A stretch of 64,000 bases of DNA from Solirubrum koreensis (GCF_039541855.1 NZ_BAABHA010000010.1:372001-436000); one strand, 5' to 3'; shown: positions 8,103-16,832, counted from the stretch's first letter. Translations and numbers: made by a program. The notes: generated by a model from the sequence alone, not told the origin.

Positions 8103-8963
8103 CTACTTGGACGCCGTAGGGGCACAAACGTCACCGGGCATGCCACAGCTTTTGCGCACCTGGCTTAGGAGCTTAGTGCATTTGCGGCTGGTTTCCAGAT
8201 CCTCACTGGTAACGGTAGGCAGGGCGGCAGCCAGTTCCAGCACCTGCATGGCTTCGATGGTTAAACCCTGGTTGTGGTATACCCGAGCCAAATCATAGCA
8301 GAATTGAATGCGCCGCGGATCCAGCTCGTGGGCTTTGCGCAAAGCTTCCATAGCACGGGTATTCGATGCACCAGCCGGCGTGCCTCCCAAGAACAGCCGA
8401 CAATAAGCCCGCTCAACCACGTTAAAATGCGCCACACGGTAGTGCCAGCGCCCAAGCATTTGCCAGGCTTCGGGTAAGTTGGGGCTGCATTCTACGGCCC
8501 GCCAGGCATAGGGCTTCATTTCCTTGTATAACCGAATACGCTGGGGTGCATTCAGCAAGGTAGCGCGTTGGGCCAGCGTGAAGGCCACGGCATAATTCGC
8601 TTCCCCACCCTGCGGATTAACCGCATAGGCCCGGTCGGCATACTGGCGGGCCGAGGTGAAATACGCGGCCCTACGACTTTCATCGGTGTAGCGCATTCCA
8701 ATGGTGGCGCTGAGCATAGCCGCACGCCACAGGGCTTCGTAGTAGCGCGGGTGCTGATTCAGCACTTGCTCGTAACGCGCCAAAGCCGCCGACTCGCGGT
8801 ACTGTTTATGCAGTGCCCGCGCCTCGGCCATCAGCTTCGATACTTCAGCCGCTGGATTTGCGGGACCATCCGAGTCGTTGGCCCGGCCGTCGAATGCCAC
8901 TAACAAGGCCATGCCTATGAGCAGGCAGCGCAGGTTTAAGGGCAAAACACGAACAAACAACAT
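8103..8963 (-). CDS. TPR-containing secreted protein
   Basis: A 286-residue protein when started at MLFVRVLPLNLRCLL (ATG at 8963). The open frame reaches 9083, but the extra N-terminus is arginine/cysteine-rich and unlike a protein start. A signal-type hydrophobic segment (residues 9-25) precedes TPR-like repeats (SAALARYEQVLNQHPRYYEA, EAWQMLGRWHYRVAHFNVVE, IQFCYDLARVYHNQGLTIEA). The C-terminus has two cysteines (SCGMPGDVC). The repeat pattern (rubredoxin/RMD-like TPR: EALWRAAMLSATIG) suggests a protein-binding scaffold; its function is unknown. It lies 131 bases after the parC stop on the same strand. Confidence 0.75.
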   Translation of the reverse strand: MLFVRVLPLNLRCLLIGMALLVAFDGRANDSDGPANPAAEVSKLMAEARALHKQYRESAALARYEQVLNQHPRYYEALWRAAMLSATIGMRYTDESRRAAYFTSARQYADRAYAVNPQGGEANYAVAFTLAQRATLLNAPQRIRLYKEMKPYAWRAVECSPNLPEAWQMLGRWHYRVAHFNVVERAYCRLFLGGTPAGASNTRAMEALRKAHELDPRRIQFCYDLARVYHNQGLTIEAMQVLELAAALPTVTSEDLETSRKCTKLLSQVRKSCGMPGDVCAPTASK

Positions 8964-9094
8964 AGCGGGCAGACGGAAAGCGCAAAAAAGATACGCAAAC
9001 CTTGGTTTTAGTCCTAAACGCCAAGCGGCCCGGCATCGTTGCACATCCCGCAGGAGGCAACGGCACCGGGCCGCGTAATACAAGTCAATCAGGC

Positions 9095-12082
9095 TTAAAA
9101 CAGCGTCATCTGCGACTTGGGCCGGCGCAATATTGCCTGTGCTTGCGCCACATCTTCGGCGGTTACTTCTACGTCGCCTACGTGCTCGGGCAGAGGCTCG
9201 GCTTCTCCCGCTGCACTGCCGTTAACGGGCTTGGGAATGGTGGCCGGACCCTTCTTTTTCTGCTGGGCTTTGCGCTCCGGCTCGGGGCCTTCGTCGGTGA
9301 GTAATTCCACGCTCAGCACCTTAAAGTAGTTGAGCTTGTTGCCCATGGCCTTCCAGCCTTTCACGTCGATGAACTCATGCAGGTGAATGCGCTCGGTGAG
9401 CTTCTCCCCTTTTTTCTCCTTCTGCACCTTTACCTCTATTTCGGGCACTACGCCGCAGGTTACGCAGGACAAGCTCGTGCCTTTGGTTTCGGGCAGGAAC
9501 GAGAAGCGCTTAGCCACGGTGCTCGTTTCGATCCGGAAACGTTTCACGAAGTAGGTCTTCGTTTCACCTTCCAGGTACACCGCGTTGATGACCGTATCGG
9601 GCTCGAACTTGCGCAGCAGCGCGATGTTGCGCACTTCGAAGTGAATAGCTGGGTCGGGCGGCGTCAGTTCGTACGAGCCGTCTTTGTACACCACCAGCAC
9701 CGTGTTGTCGGTATCGAACGTACCCAAGAAGCGACCGTGGCCGCCGGTGTTCAGGCGGCCCACCACCTCGTCGAAGAAGATTTCGCGGCCTCCAAGGGTG
9801 GAGTCGCCTAACGATTTCTGGGTGATTTTCTTGACGGGTTGCTTAGTCACGATGTTGCCCATCGAACCCTTGCCCTTGATGGCCAATTCGGCAAAATCGA
9901 AGTCGAACTGCTTTACCCTTGCCGGGGCCTTGTCCGAGAGCTGAATGGACAACACCTCTGATTCGGAGTTCGGGTTAGCCGTTAGGTACAGCACCTTGGA
10001 GTTTTTGCCGCCCTTGGTCAGGTCGTAGCTTTTGTCGCGCGTAATGCCCGTAACCAGGAAACGCTTGCCGTAGCTGATGCCCGAGGGGCCATCCTGGTAC
10101 ACCATGTTGTACACCAGTCGGTCGTCGTTCTTGTTGTAGATGCCCACGTGCAGAATATCCTTGCCCACGAAGGTCTTCTCGGCAATTTTGGTCACCACGA
10201 ACGATCCGTCGCGCTTGATGGCAATGATGTCATCGAGGTCGGAACAGTCGCACACGAACTCGTCCTTTTTCAGGCCGTGGCCCACAAAACCGTCTTGGCG
10301 GTTCACGTACAGCTTCTGGTTGGCTACGGCTACTTTTTGGGCCGTTACCACATCAAACGTGCGCAGCTCGGTTTTGCGCTCCTTGCCGTCGCCGTACTTC
10401 TTCAGCAGGCCCTCGAAGTAGCGAATGGCGTAGCGGGTGAGGTTGGCCAAATTGTCGGCTACTTCTTCCAGCTCGGCTTCCAACTTCTGAATCAACTCGT
10501 CGGCCTTGAAGCCGTCGTACTTGGAAATGCGCTTGATGCGGATTTCGGTCAGGCGCGTGAGGTCGTCTTCGGTAATGGCGCGGCGCAGCACAATGCGCGC
10601 GTCGTTGGCCCGCTCCTTCTCGCCCTGAATACGCACGTATTTCTTGAGGCCGGTATCGATGGTCTCCAGAATTTCGGCCCAGGTTTCGCACTCCTCAATT
10701 TTGCGGTAGATGCGGTTTTCGATGAAGATTTTTTCCAGCGACGCCGAGTGCCACTTTTCCTGCAGCTCGTCCTGCCGGATTTCCAGCTCGCGCTCCAGCA
10801 GCCGCAGGGTTTTCTGGGTGCTCAGGCGCAGCATATCCTCCACGGCCACAAAGCGCGGCTTCTCGTCGATGATGACGCAGGTGTTGGGCGAGAGGCTGAT
10901 TTCGCAGTCGGTGAAGGCGTACAGCGCGTCCATAGTCAGGTCGGGCGACACGCCGGTGGGCAGGTGCACCTGAATTTCCACGGTGGCGGCGGTGTTGTCG
11001 ACCACCTTCTTGATCTTGATTTTATTCGCCTCCGACGCCTTCACGATGCTTTCCATCACCCCAGTGGTGGTGGTACCGTAGGGCACGTCGCGAATCACGA
11101 GCATGGTCTTGTCGGCCTTCTCGATGGTGGCGCGCAGGCGCAGCTTGGAGCCGCGCAGGCCACCATTGTAGTTCGTTACGTCGCAGAGGCCGCCGGCCGG
11201 GAAGTCGGGGTACAGCACAATGTCGCGGCCCTTGAGTACGTCGATGCTGGCCTTGCACAACTCGCGGAAGTTGTGGGGCATAATCTTCGTGGAAAGACCC
11301 ACGGCAATGCCTTCGATGCCTTGCGCGAGCAGCAGCGGGAACTTCACGGGCAGCGTTACCGGCTCGCGCTTGCGGCCGTCGTAGCTGGCCTGCCACTCGG
11401 TGGTGTCGGGGTTGAAGACCACATCCAGCGCGAACTTGCTCAGGCGGGCTTCGATGTAACGAGGAGCGGCGGCGCCGTCGCCGGTGCGTACGTCGCCCCA
11501 GTTGCCCTGCGTTTCGATGAGCAAGTCCTTCTGACCCAGGTTCACGATGGCGTCGCCGATGGAAGCGTCGCCGTGTGGGTGGTACTGCATCGTTTGGCCG
11601 ATGACGTTGGCCACTTTGTTGAAGCGGCCATCGTCCATTTCTTTCATGGCGTGCAGAATGCGGCGCTGCACGGGCTTGAGGCCGTCTTCGATGGCGGGCA
11701 CGGCCCGTTCCAGAATCACATAGGAAGCGTAGTCCAGAAACCAGTTCTGGTACATGCCGCCGATGCTGGAAATGTCGTGAATGGTTTCGCCGGGCTTAAA
11801 GTCGGCTTCTTCGGGCTGGGCTGGTTCTGCTGCCTCTTCATCGGAATCAGCATCGAGCAAGCCATCGAGGTCGTCGAGGGGCAACTCGTCGGGGTTATCG
11901 GCCTGCCCCGAATCAGAAGCTTCGGGGGTGTCTGCCGCGGCGGCGGAGTCGCCAAAATCTACCGTGTCGCCCGCGCCGAACAGTTCCGGCTGCTCGTCGC
12001 GCGGGGTATCGTCGGGGGTCGGGAATTCAGTGTTGACCACAGTTGGTGCGGATTGGTCAGGAAGTGGAATGCGTGTTGCCAT
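9095..12082 (-). CDS. parC: DNA topoisomerase IV subunit A with acidic N-terminal extension
   Basis: A 995-residue type IIA topoisomerase breakage-reunion subunit. Residues 1-95 form an Asp/Glu/Pro-rich extension that looks disordered. The catalytic core starts near MYQNWFLDYASYV (110) and includes KPVQRRILHAM, the region YHPHGDASIGDAIV and the active Tyr209 in AAPRYIEARL. A long coiled segment and a C-terminal beta-pinwheel-like region follow, ending in a charged tail SQMTLF. With ParE it decatenates daughter chromosomes. ParE lies about 9.5 kb away on the same strand. The start at MATRIPLP (12082) is chosen over an in-frame start 11 codons upstream. GyrA is the alternative; the Bacteroidota ParC-like core and the ParE in the same window favour ParC. 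Confidence 0.85.
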   Translation of the reverse strand: MATRIPLPDQSAPTVVNTEFPTPDDTPRDEQPELFGAGDTVDFGDSAAAADTPEASDSGQADNPDELPLDDLDGLLDADSDEEAAEPAQPEEADFKPGETIHDISSIGGMYQNWFLDYASYVILERAVPAIEDGLKPVQRRILHAMKEMDDGRFNKVANVIGQTMQYHPHGDASIGDAIVNLGQKDLLIETQGNWGDVRTGDGAAAPRYIEARLSKFALDVVFNPDTTEWQASYDGRKREPVTLPVKFPLLLAQGIEGIAVGLSTKIMPHNFRELCKASIDVLKGRDIVLYPDFPAGGLCDVTNYNGGLRGSKLRLRATIEKADKTMLVIRDVPYGTTTTGVMESIVKASEANKIKIKKVVDNTAATVEIQVHLPTGVSPDLTMDALYAFTDCEISLSPNTCVIIDEKPRFVAVEDMLRLSTQKTLRLLERELEIRQDELQEKWHSASLEKIFIENRIYRKIEECETWAEILETIDTGLKKYVRIQGEKERANDARIVLRRAITEDDLTRLTEIRIKRISKYDGFKADELIQKLEAELEEVADNLANLTRYAIRYFEGLLKKYGDGKERKTELRTFDVVTAQKVAVANQKLYVNRQDGFVGHGLKKDEFVCDCSDLDDIIAIKRDGSFVVTKIAEKTFVGKDILHVGIYNKNDDRLVYNMVYQDGPSGISYGKRFLVTGITRDKSYDLTKGGKNSKVLYLTANPNSESEVLSIQLSDKAPARVKQFDFDFAELAIKGKGSMGNIVTKQPVKKITQKSLGDSTLGGREIFFDEVVGRLNTGGHGRFLGTFDTDNTVLVVYKDGSYELTPPDPAIHFEVRNIALLRKFEPDTVINAVYLEGETKTYFVKRFRIETSTVAKRFSFLPETKGTSLSCVTCGVVPEIEVKVQKEKKGEKLTERIHLHEFIDVKGWKAMGNKLNYFKVLSVELLTDEGPEPERKAQQKKKGPATIPKPVNGSAAGEAEPLPEHVGDVEVTAEDVAQAQAILRRPKSQMTLF

Positions 12083-12422
12083 CAAAAGTACCGTAAGCTG
12101 CGCAGAGCGCAACAATTTTCAAGGCTCTGCACGCGCATAAAGTTCCTAAATTATTTAGTATTTAACTAGCCGCGACAACTCAAAATGTTAGCAAATCCAC
12201 TCATTGCGCACCAATCTGATGCCCGTACACAGGGTAAATCAGTCAAAATACGCTTTGGCTGTTTCCTAGCAGGCTGGGCCAACCATGCACGTCGTATTGT
12301 GATGACCCAACACCACCTGAAGCCCAGCCTGACAGCTCCACATACCCCTCCTTCTAGCGCCCTGATGGCCTGACGCTACCTTGCACTACCACGAGGTTGG
12401 GAGCTGGAACTCAGCAACCGCA
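12083..12422. other. Intergenic region with a 10-bp inverted repeat
   Basis: These 340 bases lie between parC and the kinase gene. CAGGCTGGGC (12270-12279) is inverted as GCCCAGCCTG (12322-12331) with 42 bases between, and could form a weak terminator for the kinase operon, although no T run follows. The parC-proximal part is AT-rich around 12138-12168. A 62-codon plus-strand frame (12185-12373) has no protein-like character. No clear promoter box was found. Confidence 0.35.
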
Positions 12423-14138
12423 TTAGCGGGGAAACAGGGCCGTAAATACCGAACCCTGCCCAATTTGGCTTTGCACCTCAATGTGCCCGCCCGCGTTTTC
12501 CAGAATCTTCTTGACCATGTACAGGCCAATGCCGCTGCCTTCCACGTGGTCGTGGAAGCGCTGAAACATGGTGAATAGCCGCTGACTTCCGGCTAAGTTC
12601 AATCCCAACCCGTTATCCGCCACCACCAAACGCACGTATGGGCCGGCTTCGGTGCAACTAATCTTCACCCGCGCCGGACGACCGGAGGCGCTGTACTTAA
12701 AGGCGTTGCTCAGCAAATTATACACTACGCTGCGCAGGTTCTTTTCGGCAAACGAAATAGTTGGGCAGGTCTTCACATCTACCTCCAACTCGCCGTCGAC
12801 GGCGTGCATCAACGGGGCCAGATCCTGTTGTACGTCGTGAATTAGGGCTTCCAGATCGACCAGGGCCGCGGGTTGCTCCTGCTCCTTTTGCAGCTTGGTT
12901 ACCTCGGTTAAGTGCTCAATGGTGCGCTTAAACCGGTCGACGGAATCCTGCATCATAGCCAGCAAAGGCTGCACCTGCTCTTGAGCCAAAACGGCTGGCG
13001 GAAGCTCGCTTAGCAAGGCCTGCAACAGGCCTTCAATGTTGTTGATGGGCGCCTTTAGATCGTGCGAGGCGGTGTAGATGAAGTTATCGAGGTCGACGTT
13101 TGCACGCAGCAATTGAGCGTTGTTATCCTGCAACTGATGCTGGGCCTGGTCGATGCGCTCCAGGGCCAGCTTGTGCTCGTGAATGTCGGTGTACGTGCCT
13201 ATCCATTGCATTATGGCGCCTTGCGCATCATACGATGGCAAGGCCCGGCCCAACATCCATCTATATTGACCGGAGGCATCCAAAATCCGGCATTCCACTT
13301 CCAGCGGCTCGCCGGTGGCCAAGCATTTCTGCCACCCTTCTCCCGCCGTCGCCAAATCATCGGGGTGAATGTGGTTGCCAATGATGCTATTCATATCGGC
13401 CTGGGGTGTTTGGCCGGTATATACAAACCACTGACGGTTGAGGTAGGAATTCCGGCCGTCGGGAGTGGCCGTCCAGGCAATTTGGGGAATGCCTTCCAGC
13501 ATACGCTGGGCTTCGGCAATGGCTTGTTCGGCTGCTTTGCGCTCGGTTTGTTGCCGGGCAAGCTGCTCGTTTTTGTACTCGATAAGCGCATCCTGAGCCG
13601 AGATACGCGCTTGAATGACCTGCATCTCGCGTTGCGCGGCAAGGTCGGTTAAGATAACCGACAGCACCGGCGTGCCATTGAACACCAACGCTTTCATGGA
13701 AAGGGCCAGTGGACGAAACACGTCTTTGCCGGAGCGCAACGGAAGTTCGCCTTTGGCGCTGCCGGCCCAGCCCTTCGCGAGCAAGGCTTGCCAGCGCAGC
13801 AGCAGGTTGTCGGGAAGCAGGTTCGCGAAGGAAGTACCGATAAGGCCGTGGAGCGGCTCGTAAAGCCACGCGGCAACGCAGGCGTTAGCGTAAAGAATGA
13901 GGCCGTCTTCGCTGAGCAGCACCGCCCCTTCGTTCATCTGCTCGATGAGGGTGCGGTAGCCCTGGTCGGCGCCTTCAAGGGTGAAAATGCGCGGGCCTTC
14001 GGGGCCCTGCACGGCCAGCGCATCCACGGCGCCGGTACGAATGGCGGTAAGCAGCTCTTCGGCCTCCTGCAATTGAATTCGCAGCTCCTCGTTTTCCCGG
14101 GCCAGGTCCTCAGCAAGCATGGGAGGCACGTTGTTCAT
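12423..14138 (-). CDS. PAS-domain sensor histidine kinase of the Kai operon
   Basis: A 571-residue soluble kinase with no membrane segment. A coiled start (residues 8-30) is followed by AIRTGAVDAL and a first PAS domain (about 60-165), a coiled linker (168-212), and a second PAS/PAC domain (about 213-320, ending QWIGTYTDIHEHK). HisKA follows with His359 in TASHDLKAPINN. The ATPase has the N box NLLSNAF (Asn478), DNGLGL (Asp508) and GSGIGLYMVKKI. It autophosphorylates on His359 and should pass phosphate to a regulator. It is the last gene of kaiC-kaiB-kaiB-HK, three bases after kaiB, so it is probably the clock output, analogous to SasA but lacking SasA's KaiB-like domain. No cognate regulator is in the operon. 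Confidence 0.9.
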   Translation of the reverse strand: MNNVPPMLAEDLARENEELRIQLQEAEELLTAIRTGAVDALAVQGPEGPRIFTLEGADQGYRTLIEQMNEGAVLLSEDGLILYANACVAAWLYEPLHGLIGTSFANLLPDNLLLRWQALLAKGWAGSAKGELPLRSGKDVFRPLALSMKALVFNGTPVLSVILTDLAAQREMQVIQARISAQDALIEYKNEQLARQQTERKAAEQAIAEAQRMLEGIPQIAWTATPDGRNSYLNRQWFVYTGQTPQADMNSIIGNHIHPDDLATAGEGWQKCLATGEPLEVECRILDASGQYRWMLGRALPSYDAQGAIMQWIGTYTDIHEHKLALERIDQAQHQLQDNNAQLLRANVDLDNFIYTASHDLKAPINNIEGLLQALLSELPPAVLAQEQVQPLLAMMQDSVDRFKRTIEHLTEVTKLQKEQEQPAALVDLEALIHDVQQDLAPLMHAVDGELEVDVKTCPTISFAEKNLRSVVYNLLSNAFKYSASGRPARVKISCTEAGPYVRLVVADNGLGLNLAGSQRLFTMFQRFHDHVEGSGIGLYMVKKILENAGGHIEVQSQIGQGSVFTALFPR

Positions 14139-14141
14139 AGG

Positions 14142-14459
14142 TTAAAGGGTGCTGGCGTCGAAAGGCACGCCCAACACCTTCAGCACCCGGCTACGGTCGG
14201 AAAGGTCGCCAACCAGCCAGCGCGTGAGGCCGGGTTTCTTTTTAACGAGCGTGGGAGCCGCAATTATCTGGTCCTGCTGAGCCAGTTGCGGCTGTTGGTA
14301 AATATCCACAACCAGCAACTCGTAACGTCCCTTCAGGTACTGTTCGCAAATGTCGGTAATGTTGCGCACTGCTCGGGTGGAGTTGGGCGTAGCGCCCGTA
14401 ATGTAGAGGTGCAACACGTACTCGGGGCCGGCGGTTTCAGCTGATTCTTCTGTTTCCAT
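14142..14459 (-). CDS. kaiB: KaiB-family protein (second copy, divergent)
   Basis: A 105-residue thioredoxin-like protein started at METEESAETAG. It has the KaiB core YVLHLYITGATPNSTRAVRN, VVDIYQQPQLAQQDQIIAAP and LVGDLSDRSRVLKVLG. KaiB switches fold and binds the KaiC ring to reset its phosphorylation cycle. This copy differs from its neighbour after the cis-proline region (TLVKKKPGLTRWLV instead of TLVRKVPQPIRKII), so the KaiC-contact surface may differ. It lies seven bases after the first kaiB and three before the kinase. It might act as a separate adaptor to the kinase, the role played in SasA by its fused KaiB-like domain; this is inference. Confidence 0.88.
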   Translation of the reverse strand: METEESAETAGPEYVLHLYITGATPNSTRAVRNITDICEQYLKGRYELLVVDIYQQPQLAQQDQIIAAPTLVKKKPGLTRWLVGDLSDRSRVLKVLGVPFDASTL

Positions 14460-14466
14460 CCGCCCG

Positions 14467-14790
14467 CTATTTGTTCTCAATAGCTCGAATATCGAGCCCC
14501 ACCAGCACGCGCTCCTGGTTCGATAAGTCGCCGATGATTTTGCGGATGGGCTGGGGCACTTTGCGCACAAGCGTGGGAATGGCTAATATCTGGTCGCCTT
14601 CGGCCAGCTGTGGGTTTTGAAGCAGGTCGATGACTTCGATCTGGTACCGGCCCTGCAAATGCTCTTCGCAGTATTTTTTCAGATTCGCCAAGGCCGTAAC
14701 CGACTTTATGGTTTGACCAGCTACGTAGAGGCGCAGTTCCCAGATTTCCTCGTCCATGGCTGATGAAGTGCTTGCGGGTACCGTTTGCAT
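14467..14790 (-). CDS. kaiB: KaiB clock protein (first copy, canonical)
   Basis: A 107-residue KaiB close to the cyanobacterial form. WELRLYVAGQTIKSVTALAN is followed by VIDLLQNPQLAEGDQILAIP and TLVRKVPQPIRKIIGDLSNQERVLVGLD. The conserved C-terminal half is the part that refolds to the thioredoxin-like state that binds KaiC. An 11-residue leader (MQTVPASTSSA) precedes the core; MDEEIWELRL at codon 12 is an alternative start. It starts eight bases after kaiC ends, so co-translation with kaiC is likely. Confidence 0.93.
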   Translation of the reverse strand: MQTVPASTSSAMDEEIWELRLYVAGQTIKSVTALANLKKYCEEHLQGRYQIEVIDLLQNPQLAEGDQILAIPTLVRKVPQPIRKIIGDLSNQERVLVGLDIRAIENK

Positions 14791-14798
14791 AAAAAGGT

Positions 14799-16532
14799 CT
14801 ACGAATGTTGGGGAGGCTCGGGCGTGGCACCCGGCTGTTCGGAGGGAAAATGATGGGCAATTTGCTGCCGCCCGTGGGTGAGCGTTTGCACGCGCTGCCG
14901 CTCTTCGTGGTTGATCTGGCGCAGTTCCTCCTCCACCGACTCAAACTCGGTGCGCAGGTTGGCAATAGTAGCTTCCAGCACGCGGCGCTTGCGGGCCAGT
15001 TCCCGGTCTTTGCGCTCGGTTTCCTGCTGCGCGGCCAAAGTCTGCGCTTGCTCCTGCATTTGCTGCGACAAGCGACTGGCGCCGGTAACAATGCCGCCCG
15101 GGCCAATTACCACATCCAGGAGTTTAATGCCCTGTTCGGTTACCACAAACTCCCGCACTTGGTTGGAATGCGCCATGCCGCGGGATTTGAGGATGCTGAT
15201 GCCGCGGTTCCGCTCTCCTACGCCTTCCAAATCACGCACGCTAATCCAGGTATCCACGAGCGAGGAAACCCCTTCCTCCGTCATTTCCTGCTGCACGTTG
15301 CGGCCGCTCACCAAAGCCGTGAACAGGGCAGTGATATTTTTCACCTTCAGGTAATCGATGAGACGGGTGAGCATGCTGCGTACTTCCGCAATGTTGCCCA
15401 CCGTAATAAGGTTGCTAATGGGGTCGATGACCACGGCATCAGGCTGCAACTCGTTGATGAGCCGGTGCAGCGTAACCAGGTGCTTCTCCAGGCCATTGAG
15501 CGTGGGGCGGGAAGCTTCAATGTACAACTGCCCCTGCCGGATGCACGGCTCCAGGTCCAGGCCCACCGAACCCATGTTGCGCACCAACTGCTGCGGCGAC
15601 TCTTCGAAAGCAAAAAACAGGCAACGTTTGCCTTGGCGGCATATTTCATGGGCAAAACCAGCCGCCAGCGTGGTTTTAGCCGTGCCGGCAGTACCGGTAA
15701 TAAGCACGCTGCTGCCCCGAAACAAACCGCGGCGCCCAAACATATCGTCGAGCCCGCCCACGCCCGTCGACACGATTTCGTCGGATACGTCGTGGGCCAG
15801 CTTGAGCGAGGTTACGGGCAGAACCGAAATGCCCGATTCGCTGATCAGGTAAGGGTATTCGTTGGTGCCGTGGGTACTGCCGCGGTACTTCACAATGCGC
15901 AGCCGGCGGGTGGTAATCTGGTCGATAACGCGGTTATCAAGCAGAATAACGCAGTCCGAAACGTATTCTTCCAAGCCTTGGCGCGTGAGGGAGCCTTCGC
16001 CCCGCTCGGCGGTAATAATGGTGGTTACGCCCTTGTCTTTCAACCAACGAAACAGCCGGCGAATTTCGGAGCGGAGCACCCCTTGGTTGGGGAAGCCCGA
16101 AAACAGAGCCTCAATGGTATCAAGCACCACGCGCTTGGCGCCAATGCTGTCGATGGCGTAGCCCAGCCGAATGAACAGGCCTTCCAAGTCGTATTCGCCG
16201 GTTTCCTCGATTTCGGAGCGGTCCACATGCACGTGGTCGAGCTTGAGCTTCCCGGCGGCCTGCAAGGCTTTCAGGTCGAACCCCAGCGACGTAACGTTGG
16301 CGGCCAGCTCGTCGGCCGTTTCTTCGAAAGCCATGAGTACCCCTGGCTCGTCGAATTCCTGAATGCCACGCACCAGGAACTCCACGCCCATCAAAGTTTT
16401 CCCGCAGCCTGCGCTGCCGCACACCAACGTGGGGCGCCCCAGCGGCAACCCGCCTTCTGTTATTTCATCGAGCCCATCGATGCCCGTGGGGGCTTTGGGC
16501 AGTTTGGGCAAAGCGGCGGCAATGGCAGTCAT
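14799..16532 (-). CDS. kaiC: KaiC clock ATPase/kinase with C-terminal coiled coil
   Basis: A 577-residue double-domain RecA-like protein. CI has Walker A GSAGCGKT (39-46) and the catalytic pair E70-E71. CII has Walker A GTAGTAKT (280-287) and E310-E311. The segment aligning with the cyanobacterial S431-T432 phosphosites is VSSLVDT, with Ser423-Ser424, so the Thr is replaced by Ser. After the CII core (about 470), residues 485-555 are a strong heptad-type coiled coil (QETERKDRELARKRR, EFESVEEELRQI), followed by a proline-rich tail. Cyanobacterial KaiC lacks this coil; KaiA-independent KaiC of Rhodobacter and Legionella has one. It is first in the operon with two kaiB genes and a kinase. No kaiA is in the window. 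Confidence 0.93.
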   Translation of the reverse strand: MTAIAAALPKLPKAPTGIDGLDEITEGGLPLGRPTLVCGSAGCGKTLMGVEFLVRGIQEFDEPGVLMAFEETADELAANVTSLGFDLKALQAAGKLKLDHVHVDRSEIEETGEYDLEGLFIRLGYAIDSIGAKRVVLDTIEALFSGFPNQGVLRSEIRRLFRWLKDKGVTTIITAERGEGSLTRQGLEEYVSDCVILLDNRVIDQITTRRLRIVKYRGSTHGTNEYPYLISESGISVLPVTSLKLAHDVSDEIVSTGVGGLDDMFGRRGLFRGSSVLITGTAGTAKTTLAAGFAHEICRQGKRCLFFAFEESPQQLVRNMGSVGLDLEPCIRQGQLYIEASRPTLNGLEKHLVTLHRLINELQPDAVVIDPISNLITVGNIAEVRSMLTRLIDYLKVKNITALFTALVSGRNVQQEMTEEGVSSLVDTWISVRDLEGVGERNRGISILKSRGMAHSNQVREFVVTEQGIKLLDVVIGPGGIVTGASRLSQQMQEQAQTLAAQQETERKDRELARKRRVLEATIANLRTEFESVEEELRQINHEERQRVQTLTHGRQQIAHHFPSEQPGATPEPPQHS

Positions 16533-16775
16533 AAACGCGGCAAAAATTCAGCGGTAATAAGCGGCGCTGCCAACCATTGAAAAGGAGCCAAACAAGAAGC
16601 TCACGGACCTTGGGCAGCAGCAGCCAGTTGGAAAGGTACGTAAATACAGCCGGGCCGTTCAGCGTAAGCAGTGGTAAGACCAGCTCAATGCCAAGCCGGC
16701 GGCTGCTTTTAGGCTGGCTTCTCTACTTGCCTACCGCTCCCCTGAAGCTATTACCGCAAGCCAAAGCCTGAAACA

Positions 16776-16813
16776 CAAAAACGCCCCACCTGCGCGTGGC
16801 CGGTGGAGCGTTT
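16776..16813 (-). terminator. Terminator of the 484-aa orphan gene
   Basis: On the minus strand AAACGCTCCACC pairs with GGTGGGGCGTTT (one mismatch), followed by TTTGTGTTT. It starts 20 bases after the stop at 16833 and separates the orphan gene from the Kai operon. The remaining 16533-16775 is the presumed kaiC promoter region; a GAAAGGTA at 16631-16638 is one base off a minus-strand -7 box. Confidence 0.7.
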
Positions 16814-16832
16814 CGTGGTGCGTAAGCGTATG

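Noticed and set aside
12083..12090. A TACTTTTG box on the minus strand upstream of parC
   Set aside because: It overlaps the base before the ATG, so the transcript would begin inside the coding region. It is more likely a chance match.
10148..12169. A 673-codon open frame on the plus strand opposite parC
   Set aside because: It is antisense to a clear topoisomerase gene, has low-complexity Val/His/Ala-rich translation and no domain. It is a by-product of GC-rich third positions.
12185..12373. A 62-codon plus-strand frame in the parC-kinase gap
   Set aside because: It has no protein-like features and lies in a region better explained as regulatory or terminator DNA.
14805..16580. A 591-codon plus-strand frame opposite kaiC
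   Set aside because: It mirrors the kaiC reading frame, shows no conserved motif and overlaps both flanking genes.
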